DNA from: Clostridia bacterium
GTDB taxonomy: Bacteria; Bacillota; Clostridia; HGM11514
Direction of reading: 5' to 3'
Length of the DNA: 6,162 nucleotides
Assembly: GCA_900757255.1 (NCBI GenBank)
Contig: CAAENE010000389.1
Coordinates: 1 to 6,162 of the forward strand
Part shown: one piece after another, positions 1-5,524 of the stretch
Position numbering within the stretch: the stretch's first letter is position 1
Layout of the letters: each line of letters opens with the position of its first letter
Notes under the pieces: generated by a model
Databases searched by the model: none
What the model was told of the DNA's origin: nothing
What the model saw: only the letters and a program-made list of their open reading frames with translations
Made by a program: the position numbers and the translations under genes

Positions 1-160
1 CATGCACAATGCAGTTGGTGACCGCTTCCGATACGGCTGTTTTAATATCGTCTATATCCTCCATCGTCGGTTCCAGCTGTGTCACAAACGAGGCGACACA
101 AACGCGCGCAAAGCTCTCGTTTTCCGACTTTGATAAAAATTCTGTTTTCATTTTGTTCAT
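1..160 (-). CDS. spoIIAB: SpoIIAB, anti-sigma-F factor / serine kinase (3' truncated by window edge)
   Basis: Only the first 53 codons are visible; the gene runs off the window at position 1. The translation contains SENESFARVCVASFVTQLEP and then DIKTAVSEAVTNCIVH. This is the usual N-terminus of SpoIIAB and the N-box of its GHKL-type ATP-binding fold, with Glu45 and Asn49 at the expected catalytic and Mg-binding positions. In the family, SpoIIAB binds and silences sigma-F before the asymmetric septum matures, and phosphorylates SpoIIAA on serine. The start is the ATG at 160, chosen because an AGGAGG box (174-169) lies 8 bases upstream; a second in-frame ATG at 151 is farther away. The upstream spoIIAA stop codon lies inside this ribosome binding site, so translation of the two is probably coupled. 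Identity is secure; the missing part should carry the rest of the kinase domain. Confidence 0.96.
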   Translation of the reverse strand, partial: MNKMKTEFLSKSENESFARVCVASFVTQLEPTMEDIDDIKTAVSEAVTNCIVH

Positions 161-168
161 AGCCGCAG

Positions 169-174
169 CCTCCT
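169..174 (-). promoter_or_regulatory. Ribosome binding site of spoIIAB, overlapping the spoIIAA stop
   Basis: AGGAGG on the minus strand, 8 bases before the spoIIAB ATG at 160. The TAG stop of spoIIAA (175-173) shares bases with it. Ribosomes ending spoIIAA therefore finish on the spoIIAB entry site, an arrangement that would couple the output of the antagonist and the anti-sigma factor. Confidence 0.85.
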
Positions 175-505
175 ATATTTTTTTCAAAGCCTGGTTTACA
201 GAGCCGTACACCGGCATCAGCTTGACCAGCCCGGACAATTTTAAAAGCTTGCTCACATTCGACGACTTGGTCACAATGCAGACCTTTCCGTCAACGCCTT
301 TGAGCTTTTTATAGCGCCCGATGATGACGCCGATACCCGAACTGTCCATAAAAGTCAGCTTTGAAAAATCAAATACCATGCGGTTGATATGCTTGGCCAT
401 AATTTCATGATCCAGCTTTTCCCGTATTCTGACCGCATTGTGATGGTCGAGCTCTCCGTCTATTTCGGCTATCATAGTCGTTTTATCAACATATTCCAAC
501 TTCAA
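173..505 (-). CDS. spoIIAA: SpoIIAA, anti-sigma-F factor antagonist (STAS domain)
   Basis: A 110-residue single STAS-domain protein. Landmarks are GELDHHNA at residues 17-24 and FDFSKLTFMDSSGIGVIIGR at 45-64. The second serine of DSSG (Ser56) matches the serine phosphorylated by SpoIIAB in Bacillus (Ser58). In the family, unphosphorylated SpoIIAA binds SpoIIAB and frees sigma-F in the forespore; SpoIIE dephosphorylates it. The length is slightly under the Bacillus protein (about 117 residues), the difference lying before the STAS core. The start is TTG at 505, supported by an AAGGAGGGG box with GGAGG 8 bases upstream; no ATG fits better. It is the first gene of the spoIIA operon, about 40 bases behind a sigma-H-type promoter, and is followed after 12 bases by spoIIAB. 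Confidence 0.97.
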   Translation of the reverse strand: MKLEYVDKTTMIAEIDGELDHHNAVRIREKLDHEIMAKHINRMVFDFSKLTFMDSSGIGVIIGRYKKLKGVDGKVCIVTKSSNVSKLLKLSGLVKLMPVYGSVNQALKKI

Positions 506-510
506 ATAGT

Positions 511-520
511 ACCCCTCCTT
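511..520 (-). promoter_or_regulatory. Ribosome binding site fixing the TTG start of spoIIAA
   Basis: AAGGAGGGGT on the minus strand. The GGAGG core ends 8 bases before the TTG at 505. There is no ATG at this distance, so this site is the main argument for a TTG start. Confidence 0.85.
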
Positions 521-554
521 TTCGATTGCTTGTCCTATCTTGCCAATAGATACT

Positions 555-582
555 ATTCGACGTTCTGGTAATTATTTCCTTT
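555..582 (-). promoter_or_regulatory. Sigma-H-type promoter of the spoIIA operon
   Basis: On the minus strand AAAGGAAAT (582-574) is followed by exactly 14 bases (573-560) and then CGAAT (559-555). This agrees at every defined position with the published Bacillus sigma-H consensus RWAGGAxxT-N14-HGAAT. spoIIA is a classical sigma-H (Spo0H) operon, so location and sequence agree. A start of transcription near 548 is inferred, giving a leader of roughly 40 bases before the spoIIAA TTG. The -35 element covers the last codons and stop (574-572) of folC, so the promoter is partly coding. No Spo0A box was confirmed by eye. Confidence 0.85.
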
Positions 583-1867
583 GACTTTTTTTGTCGATCT
601 TCAGTTTTTTTACGACAATTTTTTTAGCCTCTCCGGTCATATACAGTGACCCGCATATCACGATAAAATCATCCTCATCTGCGTAAGAAAGCGCAGTATC
701 TACCGCATCCTCTATGTGTTCGCACGCAATGACGTTGTGCAGATATTGTTTGCCGGTTCGTGCGAGTTCAGCGCCGGACAGGGCACGGATATTGTCACAG
801 CGGGCAGTGATGAGCAGCTTGGCGCAGCGGGATACTAATTTCATACAGGCATCATATTCCTTATCCTTGAGCATGGCGCAAATAAAGATCGCTTTTTTGC
901 CTTCGTTTGAGACAGCATTGCACAGCGCCTGCATGCCCGATACATTATGCGCCCCGTCTATCAGGATAGCCGGATGCCGGCTCACAACCTCCAGCCGCGA
1001 CTCAAATTTCGTGTTCTGAACGCCCTCTAAAACCGCCCGCGGCTCAATCCCAAGCAGGCGCAGCGCTTCCATCGCGGTAATGGCGTTATATACCTGGTGC
1101 TTTCCGCCAAGCTTTGTCGTAACGCTTTTAAATGCGTCATAGGCAAATTCATTGCCGAAAACCGACGTCTTTTTAACAGTAAGCTTTGCGGTATCCGGAA
1201 AAATGACGGGCGCCCCCTCTTCCTCCGCTTTCTTTCGGATAACGTCCAGCACAGCTTTTTCCTGGATCGGATAAACGACGCAGGGCACGCCGGATTTGAT
1301 AATACCCGCTTTTTCATAGGCGATCTTGTCCAAAGTATCACCCAAATACTGGCAATGGTCAAAGCTAATGGACATGATAATGGTGACCTCCGGCTTTGGT
1401 ACGATGTTCGTCGAATCCAGCCTGCCGCCCATACCGACCTCCAGCACCGCGTATTCGCATTTTTTTTGCTGAAAATGCAGCAGTGCAAGCGCGGTGATAA
1501 ATTCAAATTCAGTCGGGTGCCGAAACCCGTCCTTTACCATTTGCAAAGAAGCCTTTTTCACCTTTACAGTCAGCTTGGCAAGCTCGCTTTTGCCGATATG
1601 TACGCCGCACACCTGGATGCGTTCCCGAAAATCCTCTACAAAAGGAGAAATAAACAGGCCGGTCTGAAAACCGGAGGCGGTCAGGGCGTTGGCGCAGATA
1701 TTGGAAACCGAGCCTTTGCCGTTCGTTCCTGCAATATGCACCACCTTTAAGGAATTTTGCGGATTGCCCAGCCGGTTTAAAAGCTCGGTGATGGTCTCAA
1801 GTCCCAGCTTGGAACCAAACCGTTCAATGCCATGGATATAGTTTAATGCCTGGTTATATGTCATCAT
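572..1867 (-). CDS. folC: Folylpolyglutamate synthase / dihydrofolate synthase
   Basis: A 431-residue Mur-ligase-family protein of normal FolC length. It adds glutamate to folates (and in many bacteria to dihydropteroate) using ATP, in the cytoplasm. Visible motifs in order: P-loop GTNGKGS (47-53), FISPFVEDFRERI (72-84), EVGMGGRLDSTN (143-154), SFDHCQYLGDT (168-178), EKAGIIK (185-191; the lysine after Glu185 is the position carbamylated in homologues), FESRLEVV (288-295) and DGAHNVSG (304-311). The last usually reads DGAHNP, so the proline is replaced by valine here. The ATG at 1867 is preferred: AGAGAGGA lies 9 bases upstream, versus 12 for the adjacent ATG at 1864. It overlaps the upstream membrane-protein gene by 14 bases, and its 3' end contains the spoIIA -35 box. 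Whether it has dihydrofolate synthase activity as well cannot be read from sequence. Confidence 0.95.
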   Translation of the reverse strand: MMTYNQALNYIHGIERFGSKLGLETITELLNRLGNPQNSLKVVHIAGTNGKGSVSNICANALTASGFQTGLFISPFVEDFRERIQVCGVHIGKSELAKLTVKVKKASLQMVKDGFRHPTEFEFITALALLHFQQKKCEYAVLEVGMGGRLDSTNIVPKPEVTIIMSISFDHCQYLGDTLDKIAYEKAGIIKSGVPCVVYPIQEKAVLDVIRKKAEEEGAPVIFPDTAKLTVKKTSVFGNEFAYDAFKSVTTKLGGKHQVYNAITAMEALRLLGIEPRAVLEGVQNTKFESRLEVVSRHPAILIDGAHNVSGMQALCNAVSNEGKKAIFICAMLKDKEYDACMKLVSRCAKLLITARCDNIRALSGAELARTGKQYLHNVIACEHIEDAVDTALSYADEDDFIVICGSLYMTGEAKKIVVKKLKIDKKSQRK

Positions 1868-2807
1868 TTTTTTGAATCCTCTCTATCAGCAGGGCGCCTG
1901 CCCCGAACAATACGATAATCACAAAGCTCTCTAAATTCGATACGATACTGCTGGCAACCGCAGCCGGCTTGTCCAGCCCCAGCAGGGTAAATCCCAGTAC
2001 CCAGCCGGTTTCCACCGCGCCGAACCCGCCGATACCGTTTATCGGCAGCATTCCGCCGACGGACGCCAAAAAAGTCGCGCATACCGTAACATAAAATGGA
2101 AGGCTGATTGAAAACGCCGCAATGACCAGATGCATGGAAAGATATAAAAACAGCCACATCAGCAAAGTCGAAACAAACGTTTTGACCAGCACCTGCGGCG
2201 TTACCGACCGCTTATAAAACGCGCTTAGTTCCGCCGCCTTTGGATGTTTTACGATTTTTGGCAGAAATTTCAGCAAATACGGCAGCAGGCAAAGAAATAA
2301 GACAAATACCGCAAGGATACCATAAATATATTTTCTGTCAATGAGGTCAATCCCTATCATAAAACTGCACAGCAGGAACATCATAAACATGACTAAAAAA
2401 TCAAAGATGCGGATAAACAGCAGCACCAAAGAACCGTTCCCAGCGCCCAGGTTACAGTTCTTTTTGAGCAGGTATACCAAAGACAGCTCGCCTGTTTTAA
2501 AGGGCAGGATACGGTTATAAAACTGGTGGATCAGGCTTACCCGGTAAATCGTCCCATAACGAACCGGCTGTTCCCGCCGCACAATCAGATAAATCCGCCA
2601 TGCGCGGAACAGGTAGGTTACAAGGTAAGCGCCCGCACTTGCCAGCATCCACCACCAATTGATTTTTCCCACCTGCTGTTTCAGCACTTCAAAATCAACG
2701 ATTTTGAAGAAATACGCAAACACAAAATAAGTCAACAGAACCGAAACGCCTATTTTAAAAAATTTATTGCCCGCGATTTTCCTGAAAATGAGAATCCCCT
2801 GCCACAA
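1854..2807 (-). CDS. UPF0104 / lysylphosphatidylglycerol-synthase-TM-like (flippase-like) membrane protein
   Basis: A 317-residue, strongly hydrophobic protein with about seven or eight predicted membrane spans, roughly at residues 18-36, 51-68, 125-150, 160-180, 208-232, 236-254 and 284-308. RILPFKTGELSLVYLL (99-114) and LPINGIGGFGAVETG (254-268) match the two conserved blocks of the UPF0104/YbhN family, related to the membrane half of MprF. There is no MprF-type aminoacyltransferase domain. Members are thought to move or modify lipids, but the substrate here is unknown. The start is uncertain: TTG at 2807 has only AGGA 11 bases upstream and there is no in-frame ATG near it. With this start the gene overlaps rsmI by 44 bases and folC by 14, implying cotranscription. 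Family assignment is fairly sure, function is not. Confidence 0.85.
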   Translation of the reverse strand: MWQGILIFRKIAGNKFFKIGVSVLLTYFVFAYFFKIVDFEVLKQQVGKINWWWMLASAGAYLVTYLFRAWRIYLIVRREQPVRYGTIYRVSLIHQFYNRILPFKTGELSLVYLLKKNCNLGAGNGSLVLLFIRIFDFLVMFMMFLLCSFMIGIDLIDRKYIYGILAVFVLFLCLLPYLLKFLPKIVKHPKAAELSAFYKRSVTPQVLVKTFVSTLLMWLFLYLSMHLVIAAFSISLPFYVTVCATFLASVGGMLPINGIGGFGAVETGWVLGFTLLGLDKPAAVASSIVSNLESFVIIVLFGAGALLIERIQKNDDI

Positions 2808-3618
2808 TCGAATAGATTTCCTGTTTTTTTACCTTCCGGTCCTTTGCGACCAGCTTAATTGCCTCTTTCTTTGAAATTCCCTGTTCCAGATAATAGTCCA
2901 TATGCTCGAAAACTGTAAGGCTTGCAAGAGGATTTTCTTCACTGTCCTCCGGCGCGCCCGAGAGCACCAGCACAAACTCTCCCTTTGGTTCGGTCGTTTC
3001 ATAATATGCAGCCGCCTCCGACAGGGTCATACGAAGTACTTCCTCATATTTTTTCGTCAGCTCGCGTACCAGCGCAATCTGCCGGTCGCCCAAAATTTGC
3101 AGCATATCGGCAAGGGTATTTTTCAGCTTATGGGGCGCTTCATAAAAAATCAAGGTATGCGTGTCGCTGCGGATACTTTCTAAATGCTGTTTCCGGTTCT
3201 TTTTATTCACGCTCAAAAACCCCTCAAAGCTGAACCGTCCGGTCGGAAGGCCCGACACAATAAGAGCGTTGATCAGCGCGCAGGGACCCGGGATGGGTAC
3301 GACGCTGATATCATTTTGGGCGCAAAGGCGCACCAAATCCTCGCCCGGGTCGGATATCGCCGGCGTTCCGGCATCGGATACAAGCGCTACGTCTTTCCCC
3401 TCTTTTAAAATGCGCAGAATCTCCTGGCCCCGCTCAGATTTATTATGTTCAAAATAGCTTATCATCGGCTTTTTGATTGCAAAGTGGTTCAGCAGCTTCA
3501 GGGTATGCCGGGTATCCTCGGCGGCAATCAGGTCCGCCTCACGCAGCACCGCAAGCGCCCTTTCCGACAGATCAGAAAGGTTCCCAATCGGAGTCGCAAC
3601 CAAATACAATGTTCCCAT
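2764..3618 (-). CDS. rsmI: 16S rRNA (cytidine1402-2'-O)-methyltransferase RsmI
   Basis: A 284-residue tetrapyrrole-methylase-fold (SAM-dependent) enzyme, the usual RsmI length. It 2'-O-methylates C1402 in the decoding centre of 16S rRNA. Motifs: VATPIGNL (7-14), AEDTR (33-37), SDAGTPAISDPG (81-92), PIPGPCA (108-114), FEGFL (131-135), YEAPHK (159-164), RELTKKYEE (185-193) and GEFVLV (213-218). The C-terminal GISKKEAIKLVAKDRKVKKQ stretch is the typical small RsmI tail domain. The ATG at 3618 follows a GAGGGG box with 6 bases between and lies 3 bases after the stop of the TrmN6-like gene. The same pairing is known in Bacillus (yabB-yazA-yabC), but the GIY-YIG gene yazA is absent between them here. 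The 3' end overlaps the next gene by 44 bases. Confidence 0.97.
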   Translation of the reverse strand: MGTLYLVATPIGNLSDLSERALAVLREADLIAAEDTRHTLKLLNHFAIKKPMISYFEHNKSERGQEILRILKEGKDVALVSDAGTPAISDPGEDLVRLCAQNDISVVPIPGPCALINALIVSGLPTGRFSFEGFLSVNKKNRKQHLESIRSDTHTLIFYEAPHKLKNTLADMLQILGDRQIALVRELTKKYEEVLRMTLSEAAAYYETTEPKGEFVLVLSGAPEDSEENPLASLTVFEHMDYYLEQGISKKEAIKLVAKDRKVKKQEIYSIVAGDSHFQENRGQ

Positions 3619-3621
3619 ACA

Positions 3622-4347
3622 TTACCCCTCTCTATGGTAAATCCGGTTGATTTCTTCGGTATAGCTTCCATTTTCATCATAAACATACAGCGGCTCGTCC
3701 GCATAAACGCCCGGGGACGCTCCTTTTATTCCCTCAAACAGCACCATGGTGGGGCGTTTTGATACAGAAGGATGAACAAACCGTATCCGCTTTAACTCGA
3801 TATGATTCTGCTTCATCAAATATATCACCTCCGCCATACGGTTCGGACGGTGGATCATACACAATCTTCCGCTCGCTTTCAGCATTTTGGAGCTTATCGC
3901 AGCAATATCCTCCAGCGTACAGGATATCTCATGGCGCGCCATTTTCAGCATATTACTCTCATTTTGAAATCCGCCGTTCTGATAAGGCGGGTTCACGGTA
4001 ACCGCGTCAAAACAGCCGTTTTCAAAGTAATTGCCGCATTCTTTGAGATTTGCACAGACGATTTTTGCGTCAATTCCATTGAGCTGCATATTCCGCACTG
4101 CAAGCTCCGCGGCCTCCGGCATAATCTCAATGCCGGTATAGCGTTTCCCCTTATTCCGGCCCCTTAGCAGAATTGGGATGATTCCATTGCCGCAGCAAAG
4201 GTCTAAAACACTGCTTTGGGCGGAAATATTGGCAAAATCGGCCAGCAGCACCGCGTCTATTCCAAAACAAAAATGGGTGGTATTTTGAATGATGCGAAGG
4301 CCGTTCAGCTGGAGGTCATCCAGCCGTTCATTTTCTCTCAGTTCCAA
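3622..4347 (-). CDS. TrmN6/YabB-type SAM-dependent methyltransferase (probable tRNA1(Val) A37 N6-methyltransferase)
   Basis: A 241-residue class I methyltransferase. Numbered from the TTG start, it shows the SAM-binding motif DLCCGNG (49-55), the acidic residue of GIEI (71-74) and the adenine N6-methylase signature NPPY (119-122). The N-terminal ERLDDLQLNGLRIIQN block and CFGIDAVLLADFA match the YabB family. E. coli TrmN6 modifies A37 of tRNA1(Val); the Gram-positive target is less certain, so no symbol is given. The start at TTG 4347 is chosen over the ATG at 4416 because AGAGGGAG lies 6 bases upstream, homology begins there, and the 23 extra residues would be translated through the ferredoxin terminator. 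It is followed after 3 bases by rsmI. No clear promoter is visible between the terminator and this start. Confidence 0.88.
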   Translation of the reverse strand: MELRENERLDDLQLNGLRIIQNTTHFCFGIDAVLLADFANISAQSSVLDLCCGNGIIPILLRGRNKGKRYTGIEIMPEAAELAVRNMQLNGIDAKIVCANLKECGNYFENGCFDAVTVNPPYQNGGFQNESNMLKMARHEISCTLEDIAAISSKMLKASGRLCMIHRPNRMAEVIYLMKQNHIELKRIRFVHPSVSKRPTMVLFEGIKGASPGVYADEPLYVYDENGSYTEEINRIYHREG

Positions 4348-4353
4348 TGCAAG

Positions 4354-4361
4354 CTCCCTCT
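4354..4361 (-). promoter_or_regulatory. Ribosome binding site fixing the TTG start of the TrmN6-like gene
   Basis: AGAGGGAG on the minus strand, 6 bases before the TTG at 4347. It lies just downstream of the ferredoxin terminator and is the evidence against the longer reading from the ATG at 4416. Confidence 0.75.
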
Positions 4362-4372
4362 TTCTATACGAG

Positions 4373-4404
4373 AAAAACCCGGGGGTGGTTCGCCCCCGGG
4401 TTTT
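4373..4404 (-). terminator. Intrinsic terminator of the ferredoxin gene
   Basis: A perfect 12-bp inverted repeat: arm AAAACCCGGGGG (4404-4393 on the minus strand), a 7-base loop (4392-4386) and arm CCCCCGGGTTTT (4385-4374). The run of five Ts (4377-4373) continues into TCTCG. Eight GC pairs and a T tract on the minus strand make a strong Rho-independent terminator. It begins 11 bases after the ferredoxin stop. The mirror-strand T tract is only four bases followed by CGG, so activity toward the plus strand is less likely. Confidence 0.92.
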
Positions 4405-4415
4405 CGGTAATTTCA

Positions 4416-4586
4416 TTATTCCGGCTGAGGAGCATCAACAGGACATACGCCTGCGCAAGCGCCGCATTCGATGCAGACATCTGCGTCAATCACGTATTTT
4501 CCGTCTCCCGCACTGATACAAGATACAGGGCATTCAGCCTCGCATGCGCCGCAGCTGATGCACTCATCACTAATTTTATATGCCAT
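4416..4586 (-). CDS. Clostridial-type 2[4Fe-4S] ferredoxin
   Basis: A 56-residue protein, the normal size for this family. Two cluster-binding motifs are complete: Cys9, 12, 15, 19-Pro and Cys38, 41, 44, 48-Pro (each CxxCxxCxxxCP). It resembles the Clostridium pasteurianum type, opening with AYKISDECISCGAC and with VIDADVCIECGAC in the second half. It is a soluble low-potential electron carrier for enzymes such as pyruvate:ferredoxin oxidoreductase and hydrogenase; the partner here is not shown by context. A ninth cysteine, Cys23 (CPVSC), stands where Ala is usual. The ATG at 4586 has GGGAGGTG 8 bases upstream. It has its own promoter and terminator, so it forms a single-gene transcript of about 240 bases. 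Its TAA stop shares one base with the unlikely ATG at 4416. Confidence 0.97.
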   Translation of the reverse strand: MAYKISDECISCGACEAECPVSCISAGDGKYVIDADVCIECGACAGVCPVDAPQPE

Positions 4587-4594
4587 TGTCAAAA

Positions 4595-4603
4595 CACCTC
4601 CCT
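4595..4603 (-). promoter_or_regulatory. Strong ribosome binding site of the ferredoxin gene
   Basis: AGGGAGGTG on the minus strand, 8 bases before the ATG at 4586. It is close to a full anti-16S match, as expected for an abundant small electron carrier. Confidence 0.85.
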
Positions 4604-4618
4604 AGTAAATCTGGTATC

Positions 4619-4647
4619 ATTTTAACACGCCTATCCAACAAATTCAA
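4619..4647 (-). promoter_or_regulatory. Vegetative (sigma-A-type) promoter of the ferredoxin gene
   Basis: On the minus strand a -35 box TTGAAT (4647-4642; 4 of 6 to consensus) and a -10 box TAAAAT (4624-4619; 5 of 6) are separated by 17 bases, with a TGT directly before the -10 giving an extended -10. Transcription should start near 4612, leaving a leader of about 26 bases. The region upstream of the -35 is very AT-rich. Confidence 0.8.
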
Positions 4648-4680
4648 TACTTTTTTCAAAAATTCAATTTTTTTTCAAAG
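4648..4680 (-). promoter_or_regulatory. AT-rich UP-element-like tract upstream of the ferredoxin promoter
   Basis: Directly upstream of the -35 box lie A and T runs of 6, 5 and 8 bases (4651-4656, 4658-4662, 4668-4675) with repeated TTGAA words. Such tracts often act as UP elements contacting the RNA polymerase alpha subunit, or as curved DNA. This role is inferred from position and composition only; the runs are not cleanly helix-phased. Confidence 0.4.
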
Positions 4681-4720
4681 ATGTTGAACTTTCTCCAATT
4701 CCGAAAAGCTAAAATGCCGG

Positions 4721-5506
4721 TTAATAATAGCGTATCATGTTCCTGTCATTATCCGCAATTGTGACCGAAAGCCCTTCAAATTCCCGGTTGATTTGATCCA
4801 AAAGCACCTCGCAAATGATATCCTCTGTTTCAAAATGACCGGCCAGAACGACATTCATCCCATTTTCAATCGCATATTGCGCGTTACCGTATTTCGCCTC
4901 GCCCATAAAGTAAGTATCCGCACCGGAGCTGAGCGCCAGGTCCATGAAACTCGCCCCGCTGCCGCTGCACACCGCAACCCTCCGGACGGTGTCTGAAAGC
5001 TCGCCTGTATAAGTAATTTTATCGGCTCTAAGCGCTGCTTTTACCTTCTTTAAAAACTCCTCCATGGTCATCGGCTTTTCATATTCGCCATAGCGCAAAA
5101 TACCGGCGTCCGCATTGTCGTCCAGCCGCAGCATTTCAGGATTGGGCAATCCGATTTTTTTACACAAAACATCGTTAATTCCGCCTTTTGCGCTGTCCAG
5201 ATTGGTATGAGCGCAAATAATCGAAATGCGGTTTTCAATCAGCTTGAGGGCCATACGCCCATGGTAAGTTTCATCGGTTATCGCCTTGTACGGATCAAAG
5301 AAAAAAGGATGGTGGGATAACAATAAATCCACCTTGTTTTCAATTGCTTCTAAAATCACAGGCTCCGTAATGTCCAGAGATATCATGATTTTTTTGACTT
5401 CCCGTTCTCTGTCGCCTATCAGCAATCCGCTGTTATCCGTTTTCATCTGATATGCAAAGGGCGCTATCCGATCGATAAACGCGTAAATCTCTTTGACTTT
5501 TGCCAT
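4721..5506 (-). CDS. Nif3-like dinuclear metal center protein (DUF34, YqfO/YbgI family)
   Basis: A 261-residue protein of the Nif3/DUF34 family. Expected metal ligands are present: His65-His66 in LLLSHHP, Asp104 in HTNLD (100-104), and His224 with Glu228 in GHFETE. The N-terminal DNSGLLIGD (24-32) and SLDITEPVILEAI (43-55) are also typical. It is the short form, like E. coli YbgI (about 250 residues), lacking the PII-like middle insert of B. subtilis YqfO (about 370). MGEAKYGNAQYA (201-212) has Gly where many members have His. The biochemical role is unsettled; GTP-cyclohydrolase-like names in databases are weakly grounded. The ATG at 5506 follows GAGGTG by 5 bases. It lies 18 bases after trmK, the same order as yqfN-yqfO in Bacillus, so the two are probably cotranscribed. 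No clear terminator follows it. Confidence 0.93.
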   Translation of the reverse strand: MAKVKEIYAFIDRIAPFAYQMKTDNSGLLIGDREREVKKIMISLDITEPVILEAIENKVDLLLSHHPFFFDPYKAITDETYHGRMALKLIENRISIICAHTNLDSAKGGINDVLCKKIGLPNPEMLRLDDNADAGILRYGEYEKPMTMEEFLKKVKAALRADKITYTGELSDTVRRVAVCSGSGASFMDLALSSGADTYFMGEAKYGNAQYAIENGMNVVLAGHFETEDIICEVLLDQINREFEGLSVTIADNDRNMIRYY

Positions 5507-5524
5507 GATGACACCTCGCTTTTC

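Noticed and set aside
530..555. Short CTAT/ATAG inverted repeat in the spoIIA leader
   Set aside because: Only four base pairs around a 7-base loop; expected by chance in AT-rich sequence.
389..571. Plus-strand 60-codon frame opposite the spoIIA promoter and the start of spoIIAA
   Set aside because: No ribosome site or family; it covers the sigma-H promoter and spoIIAA coding sequence, which explain the bases better.
1027..1506. Minus-strand 159-codon frame inside folC in another phase
   Set aside because: Rich in Arg, Ser, Trp and Cys as expected for an out-of-frame reading; fully inside folC and without family resemblance.
1097..1750. Plus-strand open frame of 217 codons opposite folC
   Set aside because: It is antisense to a well-supported FolC with all motifs intact; the translation has no recognisable domain and no ribosome binding site was seen. 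Long shadow frames are common opposite GC-richer coding sequence.
4374..4404. Inverted repeat as an operator or mobile-element end
   Set aside because: GC-rich stem, short loop and T tract right after a stop codon are explained by an intrinsic terminator; no target-site duplication or transposase is nearby.
4289..4516. Plus-strand frame opposite the ferredoxin and its terminator
   Set aside because: It reads through the terminator hairpin and the reverse of a clear ferredoxin.
4681..4720. Possible terminator after the Nif3-like gene
   Set aside because: The best pairing is a 5-bp CTTTT/GAAAG-type stem with one wobble and no following T run; too weak to call.
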